5,954 nucleotides of DNA from contig JAJYKQ010000059.1 in NCBI GenBank assembly GCA_021788495.1, forward strand, positions 1 through 5,954, written 5' to 3'. Positions within the stretch are counted from its first letter, which is position 1. Each line of letters starts with the position of its first letter. The translations under genes and the position numbers were made by a program. The DNA comes from a bacterium (GTDB lineage: Bacteria > SZUA-79 > Acidulodesulfobacterales > Acidulodesulfobacteraceae). Shown here one piece after another: positions 1 to 5,954 of this stretch. The notes beneath the pieces are model-generated. The model ran no database searches. It saw nothing but the letters and a program-made list of their open reading frames with translations, and was not told the DNA's origin.

Positions 1-2055
1 GTTCGTAATAAAACCTTCATAAACGGCCTGAGAATTTTTTTTCAGAAATTGCATCTTCTTAAAATCTACATATTCCCTTTCCGCGTCGGCAGAGAGCTTT
101 TCCCTTCTTGAAACGGTATTCGACGCAAATTTTAGATATTCTGCGTTAAGCCATTCCGGCATTTTTTTAATATCGCCCGCAACATCTTTTCCGCGTTCGG
201 TTTCAGCTATGCCGCCGTCATCCCCGTATATAATAAAAGCAAGTATTCTGTGCACTAATAGATCCGCATATCTCCTGATAGGAGAAGTAAAATGGGTGTA
301 AGACCTGAGCGCAAGCCCAAAGTGATGAATATTAACAGGAGAATATACGGCAATCCTCATAGACCTCAAAAAAGCCTGCTCCAAAAAAGATGCAAGCGGG
401 GTTTCCTTTAGTTTATTCAGCATATTGCGGTAATCCGACGGATTCTCCAAAGAGCCTTTTGGGGCGGGTATTTTAAAATATTTTAATATTTTAAAAAATT
501 CTTTGACTTTCTCTTCGTCCGGCCTTTCATGCACCCTGTAAACGGAAGGAACTTTTTTGGATTCGATAAATTCGGCTACGGCGCAGTTTGCCGTTATCAT
601 AAAATCTTCGATTAAATTATGCGCAAAATTTCTAGGCTCTGGAATAACGCTGACCGGTTCATTGTTCTCGTCGAGTTCCACTTTGCTTTTAATCGGGTCG
701 AAATCCAGACTGCCGTTTTTAGCCCTTCTATCCCTTAAAGTTTTTGCAAGGTTTTTCATGCTTACTAGCATATCTCTTACGGGGAAAAGCTTTTTATCCA
801 AGGAATCAAAAAGCTCTGCGTTTTTGCCGCCGTTTATTTTATGTCCGCCGGAAGCGCTTTCTGACTCCAGCCCCGCAAGATAATTATACACCTCGTTATA
901 CGTCAGCCTTCCGAAAGTCTTTATTAACCCCCTGTATATTTTTTTATTTTCCGTTCTGCCCGAAAGGACGTCAATATCCATTTCGCAAACCATTACGAAA
1001 CGCTTTTTCCCCGGAAGAAGACTGCATAACCCGTTTGACAGTTTTTCCGGAAGCATCGGATAAACGCTGCCTGGAAAATATGTGGAATTGCCCCTTTTGA
1101 AAGCTTCGGCATCGATACGGCTTCCGGAGCGGACGAAATAAGAGACGTCGGCTATCGCGACGTAAAGCTTATAGATATTTGTTTTCTTGGATGCCTTTAA
1201 ATAAACGGCGTCGTCAAAGTCTTTTGCATCCTCTCCGTCTATAGTGACGAAAGGCAGAGCCGTTAAATCGCGCCTGTCTTTTTCTATATTTTTTTCTTCT
1301 AAATCGGGAGAAAATTCATCGAGTTCCCTTAAAGCTTCTTCGGCAAAAGATTTATAGATATTATATTTATTGAGAACAATTTCTTCTTCGGCGTCTTTCG
1401 ATTCTATATCTCCCAATATCTTGTCGATATTGACCATCCGGGAAGATAATTCTTCCGTTTCCGGCAAAACGGCGCTTACTATAACGCCGTTTTTTAATTT
1501 CCCCTTATCTTTAAACTTATGCATATCGAAATAGAATGAATCGTCGAACTCCGGGGATATGGGGGTCAGAATAGCGATATTTTTTTCAATCCGTATTACG
1601 GCTTTGAAATTTTTTAAATTTCTTTTTATTATCCTTATTACCCTGCCCCTTCTGTCTTTTGAAGACGCAGACCGCTGTTTCTTCTTTAAATAATAGGAGC
1701 TGTCGGGTATGAGCTGAAGTATGACGTTATCCATGGGAATAGCTCCGGCAATGTCGGAGCCTTTCACGAAAATATCTTTTTCTCCGCCCGTATCGTCGCT
1801 GACAAATGCATAATTGCGCTTTTTCGCTACCACGGTTCCGTGGAGCAGATTTAATTTTTGCGGAAAGACGTACTTTTCTCCTTTCGTATATATTAAGTCG
1901 CCGTCTGCTACCATTGAATCCAGAATTTTTTTGGCTGCCGAAAGATTTTTTGCGGAAGTTATTTCCAATCCGTGTTTGATGTCGGTAAAAGAAAGCGGGG
2001 TATCGGACTTTTGAGAAAACAGATAAACGATATTTTCCTTGGTTATTATTTTCAT
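1..2055 (-). CDS. rnr: Ribonuclease R (RNB-family 3'-5' exoribonuclease), C-terminus cut by window edge
   Basis: Processive 3'-to-5' exoribonuclease that degrades structured RNA in the cytoplasm (mRNA decay, rRNA and tmRNA quality control). The minus strand reads open for 685 codons to the window edge. Visible order: winged-helix-like N-terminus (about 1-60), two cold-shock/OB segments (about 66-120 and 138-200), RNB catalytic domain (about 260-600), and the first residues of the S1 domain (VYEGFITN, 678-685). The catalytic motif IDGEDAKDFDDAV gives D273, D279, D281 and D282, matching the four metal-binding aspartates of E. coli RNase R with an offset of one. GNSTYFP (322-328), PMLPEKLSNGLCS (333-345) and HFTSPIRRY (588-596) are further RNB signatures. 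ATG at 2055 is directly preceded by an in-frame TAG, so translation cannot start further upstream; no clear Shine-Dalgarno sequence precedes it. The missing part should be the rest of S1 and often a basic tail. The RNase R call rests on the N-terminal helix domain and length; RNase II is less likely. Confidence 0.96.
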   Translation of the reverse strand, partial: MKIITKENIVYLFSQKSDTPLSFTDIKHGLEITSAKNLSAAKKILDSMVADGDLIYTKGEKYVFPQKLNLLHGTVVAKKRNYAFVSDDTGGEKDIFVKGSDIAGAIPMDNVILQLIPDSSYYLKKKQRSASSKDRRGRVIRIIKRNLKNFKAVIRIEKNIAILTPISPEFDDSFYFDMHKFKDKGKLKNGVIVSAVLPETEELSSRMVNIDKILGDIESKDAEEEIVLNKYNIYKSFAEEALRELDEFSPDLEEKNIEKDRRDLTALPFVTIDGEDAKDFDDAVYLKASKKTNIYKLYVAIADVSYFVRSGSRIDAEAFKRGNSTYFPGSVYPMLPEKLSNGLCSLLPGKKRFVMVCEMDIDVLSGRTENKKIYRGLIKTFGRLTYNEVYNYLAGLESESASGGHKINGGKNAELFDSLDKKLFPVRDMLVSMKNLAKTLRDRRAKNGSLDFDPIKSKVELDENNEPVSVIPEPRNFAHNLIEDFMITANCAVAEFIESKKVPSVYRVHERPDEEKVKEFFKILKYFKIPAPKGSLENPSDYRNMLNKLKETPLASFLEQAFLRSMRIAVYSPVNIHHFGLALRSYTHFTSPIRRYADLLVHRILAFIIYGDDGGIAETERGKDVAGDIKKMPEWLNAEYLKFASNTVSRREKLSADAEREYVDFKKMQFLKKNSQAVYEGFITN

Positions 2056-2196
2056 CTACTTTTTTATGCCAATTATTCCAAAATATGATAAAATAAAAAA
2101 CTATACGTTATAAATTTATATAATAATAACATTTAGCAAATATTTTTTCATTATATTTCATTATATAAGCTATAAAAAATAAAATTTTGCTATTAA
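2056..2196. promoter_or_regulatory. Divergent A/T-rich spacer between rnr and tRNA-Leu
   Basis: This 141-base spacer is nearly all A and T and must hold the promoters for rnr (leftward) and probably for tRNA-Leu (rightward). On the minus strand the perfect -10 hexamer TATAAT occurs twice (complement of 2160-2165 and of 2150-2155), 10 bases apart, but neither has a good TTGACA-like -35 at the usual distance. On the plus strand TATAAA at 2171-2176, with TTCATT at 2147-2152 (18-base spacer), would start transcription a few bases before the tRNA, which is plausible but weak. In sequence this A/T-rich many such matches occur by chance, so only the region, not an exact promoter, is well supported. 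I see no ORF, hairpin terminator or riboswitch here. Confidence 0.5.
2146..2165. repeat. Exact 10-bp tandem duplication
   Basis: The unit TTTCATTATA occurs twice head to tail (2146-2155 and 2156-2165). Read on the minus strand it is TATAATGAAA twice, so each copy carries a perfect -10-like TATAAT facing rnr. The 10-base period is about one helical turn. It could be two alternative -10 elements, a small binding-site pair, or a simple slippage duplication in A/T-rich DNA. Confidence 0.6.
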
Positions 2197-2283
2197 GCCG
2201 GAATGGCGGAACTGGTAGACGCGCACGGTTCAGGGCCGTGTAAGATTACTCTTGTGGGGGTTCGATTCCCCCTTCCGGCACCA
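2197..2283 (+). tRNA. tRNA-Leu (anticodon CAG), CCA encoded
   Basis: A complete class II tRNA of 87 bases. The acceptor stem pairs GCCGGAA (2197-2203) with TTCCGGC (2273-2279). Discriminator A is at 2280, as expected for leucine tRNAs, and CCA is encoded at 2281-2283. The D-stem GCG/CGC flanks a loop containing GG. The anticodon stem CACGG (2224-2228) pairs with CCGTG (2236-2240) around the loop TTCAGGG, which places CAG at 2231-2233, reading CUG codons. A long variable arm (AAGA 2242-2245 paired with TCTT 2250-2253) is typical of Leu, Ser and bacterial Tyr tRNAs. The T stem GGGGG/CCCCC encloses TTCGATT. All stems pair without mismatch. It stands alone, with no neighbouring tRNA genes in the window. 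Confidence 0.97.
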
Positions 2284-2370
2284 TTTATTTATATCCGTAG
2301 CCTTTATATTTTATTATTTGTTAAATCTGCGTTAAACTATTTTATCTGTTCATAAACTTACGGAGAACTT
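2284..2370 (+). promoter_or_regulatory. Leader between tRNA-Leu and the transglutaminase-like gene, with 11-bp-period direct repeat
   Basis: The 87-base spacer ends in a clear ribosome binding site, GGAG at 2362-2365, five bases before the ATG at 2371. GTTAAA occurs twice in direct orientation (2320-2325 and 2331-2336), 11 bases apart, a spacing seen in some two-site activator boxes, though six-base matches in A/T-rich DNA are weak evidence. TTGTTA at 2318-2323 could be a -35, but no good -10 lies at the right distance. I see no hairpin terminator after the tRNA, so read-through from the tRNA promoter is possible. Confidence 0.35.
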
Positions 2371-4299
2371 ATGATAAAGCCGTTAAAAAAAAATTATTTG
2401 CCGTTTGCCGCGTTTCTTTTATTATCGGCATTATTAATTCTAGCCGTCTCAAATTCAAACCATAATATATGTTATGCCTTAGGAGCGGCAAAATCCGCCG
2501 GATCGGGCGCGTCTTCAAAAATTTTGCTGGACTATACCCATGAAACAATTACAAAAAATTATGAAGACGTTATGTCCGAACATGAAATAATAAAAATAAT
2601 AAATAAAAAAGGCATTAAGAAATATTCGTCCTTAACCTTTCCTTTTTCTAAAAAAAATCAGAAACTCAAAGTATATTTTATTAAGATAATACAGCCTAAC
2701 GGAAATATTATAAACATTAATCCGAACCTGTTAAAAACCGTAACGGCTCCGTTTAATCCGGAAGCTCCTATTTTTTCCAACCAGTTATTAAAAACGATTC
2801 AGCTTCCCGGTTTGGTCAAAGGTTCGTTAATAAATTATAAATATAGGACCGTCGTTATAAAACCCTATATGAAAAATAATTTTTTCACGGAAGATTATTT
2901 CGGAGGGCTCTCGCCTTTAAAAAAATCGGTTTATAAATTAACGATACCCGACGGTTTATATTACCGCTACGCCGAATACGGGTTTAAAGAGAAACCCGAA
3001 ATAATTAAGGGCGGCTCGGTTATTACGCTCGTCTGGTCCGTATGGAACAGAAAAAAAATAACCCCTGAAGAAATGGGGCCGGGCGAATCTTTTATAGTTC
3101 CCCATGTTATGGTTTCTTCCGTAAAATCATGGAATATGGTCGCCTCCTGGTATGCGCATCTTACGAAAGACAGGATAAAACCGGGCAAAAAACTATATGG
3201 ATACATAAAAAAGATTACCGTTTCAAAAAAAACAAAATTAGAAAAAATAAAAGAAATATACAATTTCGTCGCAAAAAAGATAAGATACGTCGGGTACGAA
3301 TTCGGAATAGACGGATATAAGCCGAGTAACGTAAATTCTATTTTTAAAAACAGGTTCGGCGACTGCAAAGACCACGCAACGCTTTTTTCATCGATGTTAA
3401 AACAGTTCGGCGTAAACGCCTATCCCGTCCTTATACCTACGACCGAAATTCCGGATATGAATCCGGATATTCCCACGCCTTTCGTTTTCGACCACGAAAT
3501 AACGGCTATAGAATTAAAACCGGGTAAATTTATGTTTGCCGATACCACTTCCAACGTTACGACTTTCGGCGACCTTCCCCCTATGGACCAGGGCAGAAAC
3601 GTATTGATAATTGCTAACGGCAAGGGAATAACCGCAAAAACTCCGATATTTTCTCCCGCAAAAAACAGCATATCGGTAAAAGAATATGCCGCAGTTTCGG
3701 GCACAGGCGGGCTGAGCGTTAAGTCGTCGCTCATATACTCCGGGGCATACGATATGTATAAAAGATATCTATATTCGTCCACGTCCGAAAGGAAAAAAAA
3801 GGAAGGTATTTTAAAAGACGTTATGTCCATAGTTCCGAATGCAAAACTTACCGGCTATTCTTTTAAAAATGGAAACAGCATGACTAAGCCCTACATAGAA
3901 AATTTTTCTTTCGCCGCAAAAAATTATTCCGGTAAAAACGGCAATATAATTATGGCCAGATTCCCCTTGAGAACCAGAACGGAGCTGTCAAAAATAACGG
4001 CTATGAATAAAAGAAAGTATCCTTTAAAATTCGGATATAATTTTTCGGAAAAAACTGCCGTCTATCTGAGTTTCCCTAAAAATTACAAAATAGTTTTTAT
4101 TCCTAAAACAGTAAATATTAAAAATGCGGCCGGTTCTTTCGCCTCAAGCTATTCCTTAAAAAACGATACGGTAATTTTCCGTTCGTATTTTTCCGTAAAC
4201 GGTTATAAAATAAAACCGCGCGACTATGCCGCGGCTAAAAAATTGTTTAACGCCGCAATAAAAACACTCGGCATGCAGGTTGTTATATTTCATGAATAA
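2371..4299 (+). CDS. Signal-anchored DUF3857 and transglutaminase-like domain protein
   Basis: A 642-residue exported protein of unknown substrate. A basic start (KPLKK) and hydrophobic stretch (about 11-26) form a signal peptide or membrane anchor. No lipobox surrounds C34; a signal peptidase I site near A36-G38 is possible but distant, so it may stay anchored facing the periplasm. Residues about 54-250 resemble DUF3857, a beta-rich domain usually found before transglutaminase-like cores. The core (about 290-420) shows the papain-like triad in order: C332 in FGDCKDH, H375 in FDHEI and D391 in FADTT, so it looks catalytically competent. The remaining 220 residues look beta-rich and end with a KPRDYAAAKKLF segment, as in other members of this architecture. 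ATG at 2371 follows GGAG at five bases. The stop overlaps cobO. Family activity could be peptide hydrolysis or crosslinking; the sequence does not decide. An A9 run (2385-2393) lies in codons 5-8. Confidence 0.88.
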   Translation: MIKPLKKNYLPFAAFLLLSALLILAVSNSNHNICYALGAAKSAGSGASSKILLDYTHETITKNYEDVMSEHEIIKIINKKGIKKYSSLTFPFSKKNQKLKVYFIKIIQPNGNIININPNLLKTVTAPFNPEAPIFSNQLLKTIQLPGLVKGSLINYKYRTVVIKPYMKNNFFTEDYFGGLSPLKKSVYKLTIPDGLYYRYAEYGFKEKPEIIKGGSVITLVWSVWNRKKITPEEMGPGESFIVPHVMVSSVKSWNMVASWYAHLTKDRIKPGKKLYGYIKKITVSKKTKLEKIKEIYNFVAKKIRYVGYEFGIDGYKPSNVNSIFKNRFGDCKDHATLFSSMLKQFGVNAYPVLIPTTEIPDMNPDIPTPFVFDHEITAIELKPGKFMFADTTSNVTTFGDLPPMDQGRNVLIIANGKGITAKTPIFSPAKNSISVKEYAAVSGTGGLSVKSSLIYSGAYDMYKRYLYSSTSERKKKEGILKDVMSIVPNAKLTGYSFKNGNSMTKPYIENFSFAAKNYSGKNGNIIMARFPLRTRTELSKITAMNKRKYPLKFGYNFSEKTAVYLSFPKNYKIVFIPKTVNIKNAAGSFASSYSLKNDTVIFRSYFSVNGYKIKPRDYAAAKKLFNAAIKTLGMQVVIFHE

Positions 4300-4888
4300 T
4301 AAAAATCTTTCCGTCCATAATAACTGGTTTAAAGAGATTTCTTCGGGGAAATCTTTGGAAACCGGTCTTGTTCAGGTTTATACCGGAAACGGAAAAGGGA
4401 AAACAACCGCCGCCCTAGGGCAGGCGCTGAGAGCAAGCGGACATAATATAAGATCCTTAATAATCCAGTTTTTAAAGGGAGGCTCCTATTCCGGGGAGGT
4501 CAAAGCGATAGAAAACTGCGTTCCGCTTATTAAAATTTATCAGGCGGGAAGCCCTTTTTTTATAAACAAGGATAAAATATCGGAAAAAGATATAGATTCC
4601 AACAGGAAAGGATTGGCTGCCGCAGAAGAAGCCGCATTCGGAGAAAACGATACCGAAATCGGAATATTAGTGCTTGACGAAATTAACGTAGCGATAAATT
4701 TAGGCATAATCAAAACCGAAGAAATTATAAAATTGATAAAAAATAAACGGCGGGATTTAGAACTAATTTTAACGGGCAGGAATGCTCCCCAGGAAATAAT
4801 AGCTCTTGCCGATTTAGTTACGGAAATGAAAGAAATAAAACATTATTATAGTAAAAATATTCCTTCCAGAATCGGAATAGAGAAATAA
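4292..4888 (+). CDS. cobO: ATP:cob(I)alamin (corrinoid) adenosyltransferase, CobO/BtuR type
   Basis: A cytoplasmic enzyme that transfers the 5'-deoxyadenosyl group of ATP to reduced corrinoid cobalt, making coenzyme B12 during de novo synthesis or salvage. The 198-residue product matches the family length. The family's P-loop, TGNGKGKTT (31-39), follows GLVQVY; QFLKGG (59-64), the acidic strand end LVLDE (126-130), LTGRNAP (160-166), ADLVTEM (173-179) and IKHYY (182-186) all match CobA/CobO. In the lower-ligand loop, the F-x-W of Salmonella CobA appears as GSPFF (86-90), so the tryptophan is absent. I start at ATG 4292, which overlaps the upstream stop by eight bases (ATGAATAA); the in-frame TTG at 4280 has AGG touching it and no workable spacing. 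The weak AGG 12 bases before the ATG suggests coupling to translation of the preceding gene. No other cobalamin genes are in the window. Confidence 0.93.
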   Translation: MNNKNLSVHNNWFKEISSGKSLETGLVQVYTGNGKGKTTAALGQALRASGHNIRSLIIQFLKGGSYSGEVKAIENCVPLIKIYQAGSPFFINKDKISEKDIDSNRKGLAAAEEAAFGENDTEIGILVLDEINVAINLGIIKTEEIIKLIKNKRRDLELILTGRNAPQEIIALADLVTEMKEIKHYYSKNIPSRIGIEK

Positions 4889-4910
4889 TACGCCGAAGGA
4901 CAAATATTAA

Positions 4911-4940
4911 TTGATTTTTTATCCTATTATATAATATAAT
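4911..4940 (+). promoter_or_regulatory. Candidate sigma-70 promoter for mdh
   Basis: TTGATT (4911-4916) and TATAAT (4935-4940) are separated by 18 bases in the cobO-mdh spacer, matching four and six of six consensus positions. Transcription would begin near 4947, giving a leader of about 45 bases. A second TATAAT at 4930-4935 is too close to the -35. A/T-rich background lowers the certainty. No terminator hairpin is visible between cobO and mdh, so read-through may also occur. Confidence 0.5.
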
Positions 4941-4978
4941 AAGCTTTTCTAATCTGCAATTACATAATATAAAAATAC

Positions 4979-4983
4979 GGAGG
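4979..4983 (+). promoter_or_regulatory. Ribosome binding site of mdh
   Basis: GGAGG, the strongest Shine-Dalgarno match in the window, lies eight bases before ATG 4992 and fixes that start. Its strength contrasts with the poor sites before rnr and cobO and fits a well-translated central-metabolism gene. Confidence 0.85.
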
Positions 4984-4991
4984 CCATTTTA

Positions 4992-5924
4992 ATGAAAGTA
5001 AGCATAATCGGCGCAGGCAGGCTTGGAGCCACCCTTGCATATACTCTTACTCTTAAGGATATCGTAAGAGAGGTTACGCTGATAGATATTAACCACAATC
5101 TATCGAGGGGCGAGATGCTCGATATTTCCCACGGAATTTCGCTGACGGGCTATACCAGGGTAAAAACAGCCGATTACGACTCCGTCAAAAATGCCGACAT
5201 TATAGTTATAACCGCAGGCATTCCGAGAAAACCGGGAGAATCTAGACTCGACCTGAATAAAAAAAACGTCCATATATTGAAAGATATAGTAAGCAATATT
5301 ACTAAATACAATAAAACCGCAATTCTTTTCGTGGTATCCAATCCCGTAGATATAATGACCTACGTAGCTTATAAAGTTTCCGGATTCGAAAGAAAAAAAG
5401 TATTCGGCATGGGAACTATGCTCGACACTACAAGGCTTCGTTCCGCCGTCGGGTCGTTTTTCGACTTAAACCCTAAAGACGTCGATATAATGTTTCTCGG
5501 CGAACACGGGGACAGCATGACGCCGGTTTTTTCTCTTGCGGGTATAAACAGCGTGCCGTTGAGTTCCATACCAGGATACGATAAGAAAAAACTTGAGGAA
5601 ATCGCCGAATATTCAAGAACGTGCGCGGCTGAAGTAATTGCCTTAAAAGGCGGAACGATATTCGCTCCCGCAGTAGTTATGGCTGAAATAATAGAGTCGA
5701 TGGTAAAGGACAGAAGGCAGATAATGCCCTTATCAGTTTACCTTGAAGATTATTACGGTATCAGTGGAATATATACCGGGGTCCCGGCGGTTCTTTCAAA
5801 AGACGGCATAGAAACGGTAATAAAACCGCCGCTTAACGAAAAAGAAATAGAAGGACTGAGGGGTTCCGCGTCCGTAATACAGAATGCCATAAAGGACTTG
5901 AGGGAAGGCGGATTTATAGATTAG
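4992..5924 (+). CDS. mdh: NAD-dependent malate dehydrogenase (LDH-like fold)
   Basis: Interconverts malate and oxaloacetate with NAD(H) in the cytoplasm, in the TCA cycle, either oxidatively or in the reductive branch. The 310 residues match the LDH-like MDH group. The Rossmann motif GAGRLG is at 7-12, and D32 at the end of the second strand (LIDIN) favours NAD over NADP. The substrate loop AGIPRKPGESRLDL (75-88) carries R79, the position (LDH 102) that is Gln in lactate and Arg in malate dehydrogenases; R85 is the mobile-loop arginine. D145 and R148 (MLDTTR) and H172 (GEHGD) complete the active site, with N117 in SNPVD. GTIFAPA (222-228) is MDH-like. GESRLDL is more LDH-like than the usual GMSRDDL, so lactate dehydrogenase is the main alternative, but R79 argues for malate. 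The start follows GGAGG. It has its own candidate promoter, and nothing downstream can be assigned. Confidence 0.92.
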   Translation: MKVSIIGAGRLGATLAYTLTLKDIVREVTLIDINHNLSRGEMLDISHGISLTGYTRVKTADYDSVKNADIIVITAGIPRKPGESRLDLNKKNVHILKDIVSNITKYNKTAILFVVSNPVDIMTYVAYKVSGFERKKVFGMGTMLDTTRLRSAVGSFFDLNPKDVDIMFLGEHGDSMTPVFSLAGINSVPLSSIPGYDKKKLEEIAEYSRTCAAEVIALKGGTIFAPAVVMAEIIESMVKDRRQIMPLSVYLEDYYGISGIYTGVPAVLSKDGIETVIKPPLNEKEIEGLRGSASVIQNAIKDLREGGFID

Positions 5925-5954
5925 GTTAATTGCGCTATAACGCGCCGCGCTTGA
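5925..5954. other. Short 3' tail after mdh, locally GC-rich
   Basis: Only 30 bases remain after the mdh stop. GCGC (5932-5935) and GCGC (5942-5945) could pair as a four-base stem around TATAAC, and the run to 5950 is notably richer in G and C than the other spacers. There is no T-tract, so I do not call a terminator, and no start codon with a ribosome binding site is visible. Confidence 0.3.

Noticed and set aside
557..1100. Two overlapping plus-strand open frames (557-883 and 744-1100)
   Set aside because: They lie entirely opposite the well-conserved RNB catalytic domain of rnr and encode low-complexity, Ser/Leu/Phe-rich products with no recognisable family.
1814..2014. Plus-strand open frame of 66 codons
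   Set aside because: It lies opposite the conserved N-terminal and OB regions of rnr and has no ribosome binding site.
2056..2370. tRNA-linked integration site or mobile element
   Set aside because: The tRNA 3' end is not duplicated elsewhere in the window, and no integrase or other phage or plasmid gene is present.
2470..2474. Lipoprotein processing at C34 of the transglutaminase-like protein
   Set aside because: The residues before the cysteine (HNI) do not form a lipobox.
2967..3830. Antisense and alternate-frame open frames inside the transglutaminase-like gene (2967-3368 minus, 3129-3320 plus, 3420-3830 minus)
   Set aside because: All overlap the catalytic core whose C/H/D triad is intact in the main frame; their products look like shadow translations.
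4280..4294. TTG at 4280 as the cobO start
   Set aside because: It adds only four residues, has no Shine-Dalgarno at a workable distance, and the ATG at 4292 gives a normal-length protein with a typical stop/start overlap.
4889..4991. Rho-independent terminator after cobO
   Set aside because: There is a T-run (4915-4920), but no GC-containing stem precedes it.
5369..5569. Minus-strand open frame of 66 codons
   Set aside because: It is antisense to the MDH active-site region (D145 to H172), which is clearly the coding frame.

Overview
The window is an ordinary-looking stretch of an AT-rich bacterial chromosome. It holds four protein genes and one tRNA gene, with no mobile element, CRISPR array or phage gene that I can see. 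Isoleucine ATA and A/T-ending codons are common, and the spacers are almost pure A/T. An envelope-type DUF3857/transglutaminase-like protein, a corrinoid adenosyltransferase and an LDH-fold malate dehydrogenase suggest a low-GC, probably anaerobic, Gram-negative-type bacterium with cobalamin-dependent metabolism. A deltaproteobacterial-like lineage would fit, but that placement is a guess.

Layout: the minus strand from the left edge to 2055 encodes most of ribonuclease R (rnr). Its catalytic centre is intact and its C-terminal S1 domain is cut by the window edge. A 141-base, very A/T-rich divergent spacer follows and contains an exact 10-bp tandem repeat. Next, on the plus strand, come a tRNA-Leu(CAG) with encoded CCA (2197-2283), a signal-anchored 642-residue DUF3857 plus transglutaminase-like protein (2371-4299), a cobO-type ATP:corrinoid adenosyltransferase that overlaps it by 8 bases (4292-4888), and, after a 103-base spacer with its own plausible promoter, malate dehydrogenase (4992-5924). 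The last 30 bases contain no gene I can identify.

How the genes relate: the transglutaminase-like gene and cobO are very likely one translationally coupled unit, but no shared pathway is obvious. cobO makes the coenzyme form of B12, and mdh belongs to central carbon metabolism. rnr and the tRNA gene are housekeeping RNA-metabolism genes sharing a divergent promoter region. I found no convincing evidence of an undescribed system. The points worth a second look are small: the unusual gene pairing, a departure from the F-x-W motif in the corrinoid adenosyltransferase, a mixed LDH/MDH specificity loop, an A9 tract near a start codon, and short repeats in the spacers.
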